DNA of 64,000 nucleotides from Cupriavidus necator (GCA_022041995.1 CP074381.1:2852001-2916000), one strand, 5' to 3'. Positions 26,365 through 33,699 are shown, counted from the first letter of the stretch. Numbers and translations are program-made. The notes: a model not told the origin generated them from the sequence alone.

Positions 26365-26792
26365 GCTGCACCTCCGACCGATTGGCGGCAGTAGGCCGCC
26401 GAGCGAACGAGCTCGCCGAATGACCAGATTCGCCGAGGGGTGCAGCAGCCCCGGGGAATCCAGAACAACTGACCCGATGGTGCACGCATCACAACCGGCC
26501 CGGTGGCTCCATCTACGCCAGGCAGGCTCCAACGAGACCATCCCGGCTCAGCACCAACCGTTGAATACTCACGTCCGTCGCAGCAGACACCGCGATCGCA
26601 GACTGATTTGCCGAAGAACCGCCAGAAACCGTCCCGCTTGCGCTTGGCGCCACAGACCATCGACAGGACGCCGCTGATGAAGTCAGTCCAGGGCATCGAC
26701 CAAGACTCGCGCCAGCGGCTATCAACGCAAGATGGATGATTGAGAGAAATGTTTGCGGGCTTGGCCGCGATTGCGTTATTATTGGTCACCAT
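26361..26792 (-). CDS. Hypothetical island protein coupled to the replication gene
   Basis: Unrecognised 143-residue protein, Trp- and Cys-rich (CGAKRKRDGFWRFFGKSVCD, then a second RGVCC), possibly zinc-binding. The stop overlaps the start of the replication protein by 4 bp, so it is translationally coupled and probably serves replication or its control. The upstream leader contains a hairpin that is a terminator on the opposite strand. Confidence 0.55.
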   Translation of the reverse strand: MVTNNNAIAAKPANISLNHPSCVDSRWRESWSMPWTDFISGVLSMVCGAKRKRDGFWRFFGKSVCDRGVCCDGREYSTVGAEPGWSRWSLPGVDGATGPVVMRAPSGQLFWIPRGCCTPRRIWSFGELVRSAAYCRQSVGGAA

Positions 26793-26806
26793 GTTTCAAA
26801 TCGCTG

Positions 26807-26843
26807 AAGCGAACAACTGCTCGATACGGTTGTTCGCTTTTTT
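26807..26843 (+). terminator. Plus-strand intrinsic terminator in the replication operon leader
   Basis: An 11-bp perfect stem (AAGCGAACAAC / GTTGTTCGCTT), an 11-nt loop and a T6 tail. No plus-strand gene ends here, and on the minus strand the hairpin lies just upstream of the 26792 start. It implies an unannotated plus-strand transcript, or a structured leader. Confidence 0.6.
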
Positions 26844-26929
26844 CTTTGGGCCCGCTGGGCTGGTTGCGTGGAGGCTTGCCACGTGATGCGGATTGTCCGT
26901 CTCGCCGCGCACACTGGTCAACCAAATCA

Positions 26930-26997
26930 AATATGAGCAAACCCTTGTAAATCAGGGACTTACAATGTTTCTTGCTCATATTAGATCACGCTGTGAT
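26930..26997. promoter_or_regulatory. Nested inverted repeats upstream of the replication operon
   Basis: A perfect 11-bp inverted repeat AATATGAGCAA/TTGCTCATATT (26930-26940, 26972-26982) encloses a second pair TTGTAA/TTACAA (26945-26950, 26960-26965). ATCACgctGTGAT follows (26985-26997). This is operator-like structure in the 264-bp gap before the replication genes. Confidence 0.5.
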
Positions 26998-27056
26998 TCA
27001 TGTTTTTTTTGAATTCGGTGCAGGTCGCTCTATGCACGGATTTAATCACCGCAGAG

Positions 27057-27491
27057 TCACTTCGCCGACCACCGGTGCACGTCCAGCCGCGCGAGCGGCA
27101 CGCCGCCCGGTCCGTTGCTCATCGTGACTGTCGCGCCGACCTCGACGCGCGCGCCGGTCGCCGGTGGCGTCGCCCAGTGCGGCCATTTGGCGACAACCGG
27201 CCCGAGCACTTCGCCATTGGCGCGCACATGCTGACAGCGCAGCGTGCGCGGCGTTTCCGGGCGGAACGGCTCTCCGGCGATCAACAGGCACCGCACCTCG
27301 AACGGTTGCCCCCACGCGCGCTGCGACCGCTCAGTGGTCTGTGGGCGCGACGAATGCCTCTGCGCGGCCGGCTGTTGGGGCTTGCGATCCTGGCTGGGCT
27401 GCGGGTTGCGCGCATCGTAGGTCCAGGCTGGCCGCTGGAATCCAGCCTTAACGCCGAGCGTGCGGCGCTCGGTGCGGTATGGATTGCTCAT
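27057..27491 (-). CDS. Hypothetical island protein
   Basis: Unrecognised 144-residue protein. A Gln/Pro/Arg-rich disordered N-terminal half is followed by a small beta-rich domain (WGQPFEVRCLLIAGEPFRP ... VEVGATVTMSNGPGG). The start at 27491 has AGGAGG upstream; the frame extends to 27578. Its start overlaps the stop of the helix-turn-helix gene upstream by 4 bp. Confidence 0.55.
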   Translation of the reverse strand: MSNPYRTERRTLGVKAGFQRPAWTYDARNPQPSQDRKPQQPAAQRHSSRPQTTERSQRAWGQPFEVRCLLIAGEPFRPETPRTLRCQHVRANGEVLGPVVAKWPHWATPPATGARVEVGATVTMSNGPGGVPLARLDVHRWSAK

Positions 27492-27727
27492 GCAGCCTCC
27501 TGCGCGCCTGCCTGTTCGCTGAGCCACTCCTGATAGCGCCGCTCGCTGATGAGCAGCTTCTTTCCGATCTTCACGCACGCCTTTGCAAGCCCGTTGCTGG
27601 CGCGGCTGCGAAGCTGATAGCGCAAAATCAGTACGCTCAGGACGCGCGGATGGCGCGCAGCAAGCTCGCTAACGCTGAAAAGATCGTTGAGATCAATTTG
27701 GTTTGTTGACACGGTCGATTTCTCCAT
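27488..27727 (-). CDS. Small helix-turn-helix protein, AlpA/Cox-like
   Basis: A 79-residue protein whose core (DLNDLFSVSELAARHPRVL ... GLAKACVKIGKKLLISERRY) has the pattern of small DNA-binding domains in phage Cox/excisionase and AlpA-type regulators: helix-turn-helix, then a KIGKKLLI wing. MEKSTVSTNQ at 27727 was preferred over the longer frame to 27763. It overlaps the next gene by 4 bp and heads the leftward run toward the replication genes, so it may control them. Confidence 0.6.
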   Translation of the reverse strand: MEKSTVSTNQIDLNDLFSVSELAARHPRVLSVLILRYQLRSRASNGLAKACVKIGKKLLISERRYQEWLSEQAGAQEAA

Positions 27728-27915
27728 CGCTCGTTGGTTGCGATGGATGAATCGTAGTGTCACGACCTGTGCGCTCTGATGCTATTTGCTGCGCCTCGAC
27801 TGCAAGCTATTGATTTGAAAGAAATACGTTGGTGGCTTGTTGTAGAAGTCCGCCACAATCTTCCGCTCCTTGGGAGCGTCCTCCAGCCGCCGGCAAGTCG
27901 AGCGGCGGCGCTCCC

Positions 27916-28298
27916 TCAGTACTCGCCAGGCTTCCAATCCGTCACGATGGCGGGAACATGGGTGTACCCCAGCGCCGCGCATAGGTGAAAGCGGTGGAAG
28001 CCTGCGCGCAACTCATACCGCTGCTCACCCGCCCGCTGGAACAGCAGCAGAGGGGAAGCGGTGTGCCCGCACACAGCGCGGACAGGATGCTGACGCTACG
28101 GACCACGCCTGGCCTGTCGGGGTCGGGCTTGTCGAAGTTGGGAACGCCGGGACTCCGCACTGGCGGATCAATCAACGCAATCGCTACCGGGTGGCCGTCC
28201 GTGCTGGCAGGTGCTTCACTGGTCGGCACGAAGTCCGCCATGCCGGCCTTGGCTACCAACGCGCGCGCCTCTGCCAAGGTGGTCGGGTCAACGGGCAT
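27916..28298 (-). pseudogene. ParB-like nuclease-domain gene with a frameshift
   Basis: Two frames together give a ~127-residue ParB/sulfiredoxin-like protein: an N-terminal part with IALIDPPVRSPGVPNF in one frame, then YELRAGFHRFHLCAALGYTH and VPAIVTDWKPGEY in another. The switch lies at the C4 run (minus strand, 28052-28055); one more C would restore the family sequence GTPLPPLLLF. Small ParB-like domains occur in partition proteins, nucleases and toxins. It starts 8 bp after the HEPN gene stop and is probably cotranscribed with it. True mutation, slippage site and sequencing error are all possible. Confidence 0.7.
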
Positions 28299-28306
28299 CG
28301 ACAGCC

Positions 28307-29152
28307 TTAAGGATTGGCGCCGGCTGCAGCAGATGGCTTTGGCGAAGCATCATCGATTCGCCTGCAAAAAAGCGAGGCCAGGCAAAGGTACTCAAACGCT
28401 TTTTGCGCTTCCTCTAGTTTGCCATGAGTGTGCGCGAGCGGGTTGCGGACGCCCTTTGCAAACGCCGCCAGCATTTCCATGAACCCAAGCTGTTCATTTC
28501 GCTTCGTTTCATCGGACAGGTCGCTGAAGGCGAGAATCGGCGCCTTAAGGCTGAACGACTGCTGAGCGAGCGCAGCGCCGTCCAACGTCAAGCCAGAAGC
28601 ATCCCGGAGATATTGGAAGACAGCCTTGGCTGATTCTTCCACGGCTTGGGCATAGTGCCCATCGACAAATAGCTTCGTGCAGCCCTTGGCGATGTAGGGG
28701 TGAAGATGGCTCAGATACGCCAGCATGATCCGGTCCGCCGGCAAACCTGACTTCAACGGCACCGCGCGGTCCGCTGGAACAATATCGTCCTGGTCTAGCG
28801 CCTCCAACCTGCCGGCAATGGTGTTGAGCTTCTCCACCGTTGAGCGCAGGGATGGCCCCTTCATCTGCGACACTGCGCTTAACCCAACGGACACGTCGAG
28901 CGCGTCCCAAACGCTTCCGGTGGCCGGATGCCGCATGATCCATTCAGCGTCGAATCGTTCGATGTATGGCCTAAGCGCGCCGAGCCGCCGCGTGAGCCAA
29001 TGACTCTGTTTTTCCAAGTCAGGGACGTTGCGAACCGGGTAGTCGGGGATCGGCTGGCTTAGCGACTTGCCCCACAGCTCCCGGTGTTCAACCAGCTTCT
29101 CCCGGAACTCATCCAGAGCCTGGAGAAGTTCTGCTACGCGCATCGAATCCAT
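28307..29152 (-). CDS. Ymh/TIGR02391-family HEPN protein, probable RNase toxin
   Basis: A 281-residue protein. The C-terminal ~130 residues match the TIGR02391 (Ymh) family: KLFVDGHYAQAVEESAKAVF, then SLKAPILAFSDL, LGFMEMLAAFAKGVRNPLAH and AFEYLCLASLFCRRID. The R-x4-H motif (Arg236-His241, RNPLAH) is the catalytic signature of HEPN ribonucleases, many of which act in abortive infection or toxin-antitoxin systems, often on tRNA. The N-terminal half is helical and not recognised. The start at 29152 was chosen for a G-rich ribosome site; 29143 is an alternative. It sits between the island tRNA-Leu and the ParB-like gene. Confidence 0.75.
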   Translation of the reverse strand: MDSMRVAELLQALDEFREKLVEHRELWGKSLSQPIPDYPVRNVPDLEKQSHWLTRRLGALRPYIERFDAEWIMRHPATGSVWDALDVSVGLSAVSQMKGPSLRSTVEKLNTIAGRLEALDQDDIVPADRAVPLKSGLPADRIMLAYLSHLHPYIAKGCTKLFVDGHYAQAVEESAKAVFQYLRDASGLTLDGAALAQQSFSLKAPILAFSDLSDETKRNEQLGFMEMLAAFAKGVRNPLAHTHGKLEEAQKAFEYLCLASLFCRRIDDASPKPSAAAGANP

Positions 29153-29226
29153 CGGGTGCCCCCTGCAATCTTGGCGGATAGACAAAAGCCCTGTCCACCG
29201 CAATGGCCAGGGCTTTGTTTTGCGTG

Positions 29227-29312
29227 TGGTGCCCGGAGCGGGAGTCGAACCCGCACGGCCAGAGGCCTCCGAATTTTAAGTCCGGTACGTCTACCAGTTT
29301 CGTCATCCGGGC
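29227..29312 (-). tRNA. Island-borne complete tRNA-Leu(UAA)
   Basis: An 86-nt tRNA including an encoded CCA end. Acceptor stem GCCCGGA/TCCGGGC, D arm with TGGTAGA, anticodon stem CCGGA/TTCGG around CTTAAAA (anticodon TAA), a long variable arm, and T arm GCGGG-TTCGACT-CCCGC are all in order. It differs throughout from the split host gene, so it is not a duplicate. It probably supplies the tRNA-Leu(UAA) function lost on integration. Confidence 0.92.
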
Positions 29313-29467
29313 AAGGCCGCGAGTATAGCGCGGCGTGCGTATTCCGTGCGTAACGTGCATCGCAAACGACCGCAAGCCAGCAATCCACAATCTCATCGCA
29401 AAACAAAAAAACACGCTAAATCAATGCGTTACGTTGCGAACTGAGTAAGTGGGTTGTGATGCTAATT

Positions 29468-29478
29468 GACTTAAAATC
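29468..29478 (+). repeat. Right attachment core of the island
   Basis: Second copy of the 11-bp core GACTTAAAATC; it continues directly into the 3' half of the split tRNA-Leu. Confidence 0.85.
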
Positions 29479-29524
29479 TGCCGCCTTTCCAGGCTTACGG
29501 GTTCGAGTCCCGTCGGCCGCACCA
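29468..29524 (+). tRNA. tRNA-Leu(UAA), 3' half, interrupted by the island
   Basis: Continues the anticodon stem (TCTGC), variable arm, T arm (ACGGG-TTCGAGT-CCCGT) and 3' acceptor strand CGGCCGC plus ACCA. Upstream there is island DNA with no D arm or 5' acceptor strand. It pairs perfectly with the 5' half at 11240-11280. Confidence 0.9.
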
Positions 29525-29614
29525 GGGCGCACAGCCGCCCCCCCTGCCTTCCCGGCCCCAAACAAAAAGGGAGCCATCGCCCCCTCTTCTGATGCCTTCA
29601 GGTCCGCGTGCGCA

Positions 29615-30709
29615 TCACGCCATGGCATAGCACATCAGCGCGCCCACGCCCATCAGGAACACGAACAGCACACCGGCCAGCGCCAGCGGCTTGCGCCCGG
29701 CGCGCACCAGGTCGCCGATGCGGGTGTGCAGGCCGATCGCCAGCATCGCGCAGGCCAGCAGCCAGTTGTCCAGCGCGATCAGCGGCGCCTTCCAGGCAGT
29801 GGGCACGGTGCCGGCCGAGTTGACCGCCATCACCGCGACAAATCCCACCGCGAACCACGGCACCGACTTCAGGATGCCTTGCACGCGGCTGCCGCCGGCA
29901 GTGCCTTGCTCCGCTTGCTCGCCGCCCTGCGGCCACAGCGCCATCACCAGCAGCAACGGGCCCAGTGCCAGCACGCGCACCATCTTTGCCACCACGGCAG
30001 CATCAGCGGTCGGCTCGCTGATCATCTTGCCGGCGGCGATCACCTGGGCGACCTCATGCAGCGTCGCGCCGGTAAAGATGCCGAACATGCGCTCGCTGAC
30101 GGCCCAGTGCCAGTGGCCTGTCGCCAGTTCGTAGAGGTAGGGATAAAGCAGCATGCCGACGGTGCCGAACAGCACCACCGTCGCCACCGCCACGGCGGTC
30201 TGCTTGTCGTCGGTGCGCACCACCGACGATACGGCGATGGCGGCGGCGGCCCCGCAGATGGCGCTGCCGGAACTGACCAGGATCGCTTCGCGGCGGCTCA
30301 GGCCGAAGAACGTCGTACCCACCCAGGTGCCGAACAGCAGCGTGGCCACCAGCATGGTCAGCGGCACCACGATGCCCGGCAGGCCCAGCGCGACGATCGA
30401 GGCAAAGGTCAGCCGCAGGCCGTACAGCGCCACGCCCAGGCGCAACAGGTAGTGGCGTGCGACCTGCATGCCGGGCGCCAGCGGCGCCAGCCAGTGGCGC
30501 GGCAGCGTATTGGCCGCGACCATGCCGGCGCACATGGCCAGCGTCAGCGCGCTGAGCCCATAGCGCGCCACGGCCGGATGCTCGGCCAGCGCAATCGCCA
30601 GCCAGGCAATGCCGCCCAGCGGGACCAGCGTCAGCAGGCGCTGCGACCACGGCGGCGGCAAGGCCGGCGCAGCGGCCGGGGTGGTGCGGGGGGTGGAAAC
30701 GGAGGACAT
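29615..30709 (-). CDS. YeiH/UPF0324 family membrane transporter
   Basis: Inner-membrane protein of the YeiH (UPF0324, Cons_hypoth698) family, 364 residues, about ten hydrophobic helices. Family marks include LRLGVALYGLRLTF, SSGSAICGAAAAIAV, GTVGMLLYPYL, FGIFTGATLHEVAQVIAAG and AIGLHTR. Members are proposed exporters of sulfonate or sulfate-like anions, which is not firmly shown. A Pro-rich cytoplasmic N-terminus precedes helix 1. It is divergent from a LysR regulator with ~98 bp between, the usual yeiH-yeiE arrangement. It is the first host gene to the right of the island, ~90 bp past the tRNA 3' half. Confidence 0.88.
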   Translation of the reverse strand: MSSVSTPRTTPAAAPALPPPWSQRLLTLVPLGGIAWLAIALAEHPAVARYGLSALTLAMCAGMVAANTLPRHWLAPLAPGMQVARHYLLRLGVALYGLRLTFASIVALGLPGIVVPLTMLVATLLFGTWVGTTFFGLSRREAILVSSGSAICGAAAAIAVSSVVRTDDKQTAVAVATVVLFGTVGMLLYPYLYELATGHWHWAVSERMFGIFTGATLHEVAQVIAAGKMISEPTADAAVVAKMVRVLALGPLLLVMALWPQGGEQAEQGTAGGSRVQGILKSVPWFAVGFVAVMAVNSAGTVPTAWKAPLIALDNWLLACAMLAIGLHTRIGDLVRAGRKPLALAGVLFVFLMGVGALMCYAMA

Positions 30710-30761
30710 GGCAGGCTCGGGTCGTGTTCTTTAGTGACTCAAGCGTACTGGCACCCCTCTA

Positions 30762-30776
30762 ACCCGTAAAACGGGT
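30762..30776. promoter_or_regulatory. Palindrome between yeiH-like and lysR-type genes
   Basis: ACCCGT-AAA-ACGGGT, a perfect 6-bp-arm palindrome in the divergent promoter gap, ~30 bp before the regulator start. It is a plausible LysR-type operator for both genes. Confidence 0.45.
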
Positions 30777-30807
30777 AATATCGTTATGTGTTATTGATTA
30801 TTTCGAT

Positions 30808-31737
30808 ATGGACCACCGCCCTGACCCCCGGCCTGAACACCGCCCCCTGCGCCTGACGCTGCGCCAGCTGTCTGTCTTCGTTGCCGTGGCCCAGCATGGC
30901 AGCACCATGGCGGCGGCGCAGGCACTTGCGATGTCTCAGTCGGCCGTCAGCGCCTCGCTCGCTGAGCTGGAGCGCGCGCTCGACAGCCCGCTGTTCGACC
31001 GCGTGGCCCGCCGGCTCAGCATCAACGAGACCGGACGCCAGTTTTTCCCGCGCGCGCTGTCGCTGCTGGACCAGGCCCAGGAACTGGAGCGCTTTGCCAC
31101 CCAGACCGGCGTGCAGCTGCGCATCGCGGCCAGCAATACCATTGGCAGCTACATCCTGCCGCCGCTGCTGGCGGGCTTCCGCCATTCGCGCAGCGGCCCG
31201 TGTACGCTGGATCTGCGCATCGGCAATACCCGCGAGGTACTGCAATCGTTACTGCAGTTCGACGCCGATATTGGCCTGGTCGAAGGCGCCAGCCATGAGC
31301 GCGACCTGCGCAGCGTGCGCTGGTGCGATGACGAGATGGTGGTGGTGGTCGGCCCCTCGCATCCGCTTGCGGCCGTGCCGCATGACCTGGTGGCGCTGCG
31401 CGATGCCGAGTGGATCGTGCGCGAGCCCGGCTCGGGCACGCGCGAGGTCATCGAGGAACGGCTGGTGCCGCTGCTGGGCGAGTTGCGCTTCGCGCTGGAG
31501 CTGGGAAACGCCGAAGCCATCAAGCGCGCCGTGATGAGCGGCTTCGGCGTCAGCTGCCTGTCGCTCCATGTGGTGCGCGATGAACTGGAACGCGGCACGC
31601 TGGTGGCGATCCGCGACGGCCTGCCACGCATCGAGCGGCCGCTGCAACTCGTGGTGCACCAGGACAAGTTCCCGACCCAGGGGCTGCTGGCCTTTACCGA
31701 ATACCTGCGCACCATGGCGCCGCGGATCGGCGGCTGA
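30808..31737 (+). CDS. LysR-family transcriptional regulator (YeiE-like)
   Basis: DNA-binding regulator of 309 residues. An N-terminal winged helix-turn-helix (~15-75: LRQLSVFVAVAQHGSTMAAA, MSQSAVSASLAELE) is followed by a linker helix and a two-lobe effector domain (~95-300). Its divergent position from the yeiH-like gene suggests it controls that transporter, as YeiE does in enterobacteria; the effector is unknown here. The start at 30808 leaves a short basic extension before the helix-turn-helix. It ends 18 bp from the convergent antiporter gene. Confidence 0.9.
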   Translation: MDHRPDPRPEHRPLRLTLRQLSVFVAVAQHGSTMAAAQALAMSQSAVSASLAELERALDSPLFDRVARRLSINETGRQFFPRALSLLDQAQELERFATQTGVQLRIAASNTIGSYILPPLLAGFRHSRSGPCTLDLRIGNTREVLQSLLQFDADIGLVEGASHERDLRSVRWCDDEMVVVVGPSHPLAAVPHDLVALRDAEWIVREPGSGTREVIEERLVPLLGELRFALELGNAEAIKRAVMSGFGVSCLSLHVVRDELERGTLVAIRDGLPRIERPLQLVVHQDKFPTQGLLAFTEYLRTMAPRIGG

Positions 31738-31755
31738 GCGGCACCCAGGCTCCGG

Positions 31756-32988
31756 TCACGCCGGCTGCGGATCCGCGCTGCGATTGCGCCGCGCCGTGTA
31801 CAGGTCGAGCAGGTGGAACAGCACCGGATTGAGCATGATCGACAGCAGCGCCCCGGCCAGGATCAGCGCCTGGCCGCGCTCGGGCAGGATCTTCAGGTAG
31901 ACGCCGAGGCTGGCGAGAATGAATGAGAACTCGCCGATCTGCGCCAGGCTCACGGCAATGGTCATGCCGGTCTGCCCGGAATGCCCGAAGGCACGCACGA
32001 TGCCCAGCGCCGCCAGCGACTTGCCTACCACGATGATAAACACCGTCGCCAGCACGCCCCACGGGTCGTTGACCAGCACCATCGGGTCGAACAGCATGCC
32101 CACGGATACGAAGAAAAGCACGGCGAAGGCATCGCGCAGCGGCAGCGACTCTTCGGCCGCGCGATGGCTGAACTCGGACTCCGCCAGCACCATGCCGGCG
32201 AAGAACGCGCCCAGCGCGAACGACACGCCAAAGAGCGCATAGGCGCCGTAGGCCACGCCCAGCGCCGTTGCCAGCACGCCCAGCCGGAACATCTCGCGGT
32301 TGCCGGTCCAGACGATGCGCTCCAGCATCCATGGGATAAAGCGCCGGCCGATCACCAGCATCACCGCGACGAAGGCGGCCACCTTGCCCAGCGTCGCGAA
32401 GATCGCGAACACCACGCCACCGGTAGCCGGCGCGGCCTCGCCCGATGCTTCGCCGGCACCCGCCAGCAGACCTGCCATGGCCGGCAGCAGCACCAGGGCC
32501 AGCACCATCGCCAGATCTTCCACGATCAGCCAGCCAACGGCGATGCGGCCCTGCGGCGACTCCACCAGCTCACGCTCCTGCAGGGCCTTGAGCAGCACCA
32601 CGGTGCTCGCCACTGACAGCGCCAGCCCGTACACCAGCCCCTGCCCCCATGACCAGCCGAAGCCCCAGGCCACCAGCATGCCCATCAACGTGGCGATGCC
32701 GATCTGCACCACCGCCCCCGGAATGGCGATGCGCTTGACCGCCATCAGGTCCTTGATCGAAAAGTGCAGCCCCACGCCGAACATCAGCAAGATCACGCCA
32801 AGCTCAGCCAACTCTGGCGCCAAGGCCTGGTCGGCGGTATAGCCGGGTGTATGCGGACCGACCACGATGCCCGCGCACAGGTAGCCAATCAACGGCGGCA
32901 GGCGCAGCCGGCTGGCGATGGCGCCAAGGATAAAGGCCAGGACGATACCGCCGACGATGGTACTGATAAGCGGGGTGGCGTGATGCAT
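31756..32988 (-). CDS. Kef-type monovalent cation/H+ antiporter (CPA2 family)
   Basis: Inner-membrane antiporter of the KefB/YbaL type, 410 residues, 12-13 helices, with RLPPLIGYLCAGIVVGPHTPG in helix 2, LSVASTVVLLKAL, GWLIVEDLAMVLALVLLPA (the conserved Asp region) and FALGAFFAGMVLAES. Unlike full-length KefB/YbaL it stops after the membrane domain, so it lacks the cytoplasmic TrkA-N nucleotide-binding domain. The start at 32988 (MHHATPLISTI) opens directly into helix 1; the long upstream frame to 33507 has no support. It is convergent with the LysR gene. Confidence 0.88.
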   Translation of the reverse strand: MHHATPLISTIVGGIVLAFILGAIASRLRLPPLIGYLCAGIVVGPHTPGYTADQALAPELAELGVILLMFGVGLHFSIKDLMAVKRIAIPGAVVQIGIATLMGMLVAWGFGWSWGQGLVYGLALSVASTVVLLKALQERELVESPQGRIAVGWLIVEDLAMVLALVLLPAMAGLLAGAGEASGEAAPATGGVVFAIFATLGKVAAFVAVMLVIGRRFIPWMLERIVWTGNREMFRLGVLATALGVAYGAYALFGVSFALGAFFAGMVLAESEFSHRAAEESLPLRDAFAVLFFVSVGMLFDPMVLVNDPWGVLATVFIIVVGKSLAALGIVRAFGHSGQTGMTIAVSLAQIGEFSFILASLGVYLKILPERGQALILAGALLSIMLNPVLFHLLDLYTARRNRSADPQPA

Positions 32989-33330
32989 GCGTGCGGGGTT
33001 CCTCGTGTCAGGGGCTGAACGGCTAACCGCTCCCTGCCCCGGCAACCACGACAGCGCACCCGGCGCGCACCAGCGGTCAGCGCGGGAAAGTCGCCGCAGC
33101 AGTCGGCAGCAGCATCGGAACGGGGAAGAACGGGAAGTGCCGCAGCGGCCCCGGACACGCCGGCGGCGCGTCACGGATCGGGGATGGGATTGACATGCTG
33201 CCCCGCTATCCATCACGCGGAGCCCCCCGAAAAGCGTACGACAGGAGTAATGTAACATGCCCGCCACGTGCCCGAGGCGCGGAGATGGCGGACGAGCCGG
33301 TGCCTGCTTGCCTGAACGCGAGGCCCGGAA
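32989..33330. other. Intergenic region between antiporter and tRNA-Cys
   Basis: About 340 bp upstream of the antiporter and downstream of the tRNA cluster. I see no gene or strong repeat; it probably carries the antiporter promoter. Confidence 0.5.
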
Positions 33331-33358
33331 AACAAAAACGGCGCCGCGAGGCGCCGTT
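33331..33358 (-). terminator. Terminator of the tRNA-Gly-Gly-Cys unit
   Basis: On the minus strand a perfect 9-bp stem (AACGGCGCC / GGCGCCGTT) with a 4-nt loop is followed by TTTGTTTT, 10 bp past the tRNA-Cys end. Confidence 0.8.
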
Positions 33359-33368
33359 CTGCATGCAA

Positions 33369-33443
33369 TTGGAGGCGGAGGTCGGAATCGAACCGGCGTA
33401 CACGGCTTTGCAGGCCGCTGCATAACCACTCTGCCACCCCGCC
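33369..33443 (-). tRNA. tRNA-Cys(GCA)
   Basis: A 75-nt tRNA with GCA anticodon (CCTGCAAAG loop region), acceptor GGCGGGG/CTCCGCC with one G-U pair, and encoded TCCA. The T stem has one C-A mismatch (GCCGG/CCGAC). It follows two tRNA-Gly genes downstream of pgsA. Confidence 0.9.
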
Positions 33444-33564
33444 AGGTGACGTGCTGCTGGATTGTATCCGCATTCAGCCGATGCTGCCGGAGCGCATCTT
33501 GCGGCAAACTGCTTGCGGCGACTCAACCCAAACAAAAAGGGAAGCGTTGCTTCCCTTTGGGGAT

Positions 33565-33640
33565 TGGAGCGGGAGACGAGTCTCGAACTCGCGACCTCAA
33601 CCTTGGCAAGGTTGCGCTCTACCAACTGAGCTACTCCCGC
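33565..33640 (-). tRNA. tRNA-Gly(GCC), copy 2
   Basis: A 76-nt tRNA with acceptor GCGGGAG/CTCCCGC, anticodon GCC in the TTGCCAA loop and T arm GCGAG-TTCGAGA-CTCGT. It is identical to the copy at 33700-33775. Confidence 0.93.
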
Positions 33641-33699
33641 ATACAACTTTTACTGCCAGCCCCGCATCGTGCGAGCACGCTGCCGGACCTTCTTTAACC

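Larger units (their letters stand above)
11281..29467. mobile_element. 18.2-kb integrative element in tRNA-Leu(UAA)
   Basis: Bounded by 11-bp direct repeats that split a tRNA-Leu(UAA) gene in the anticodon loop. It carries a tyrosine integrase at the left end, a tape-measure/transglycosylase gene with small partners, a serine recombinase with res-like sites, an excisionase-like protein, a RloC-like ATPase, a Toprim/helicase protein beside a long inverted repeat, a HEPN protein, a frameshifted ParB-like gene and a complete replacement tRNA-Leu(UAA) at the right end. There are no capsid, portal, terminase or conjugation genes. It resembles a phage satellite or an integrative plasmid-like replicon rather than a full prophage or ICE. 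Confidence 0.9.

Noticed and set aside
11281..29467. Island considered as a complete prophage
   Set aside because: No capsid, portal, terminase, tail-tube or lysis genes were found; only a tape measure is phage-structural.
11240..29524. Split tRNA considered as a group I intron or trans-spliced tRNA
   Set aside because: The insert is 18.2 kb with an integrase and att repeats, and I see no intron core. Site-specific integration explains it better.
29456..30769. Long plus-strand open frame starting in the tRNA 3' half
   Set aside because: His/Gln/Arg-rich shadow of the yeiH-like gene; it would start next to the split tRNA and has no support.
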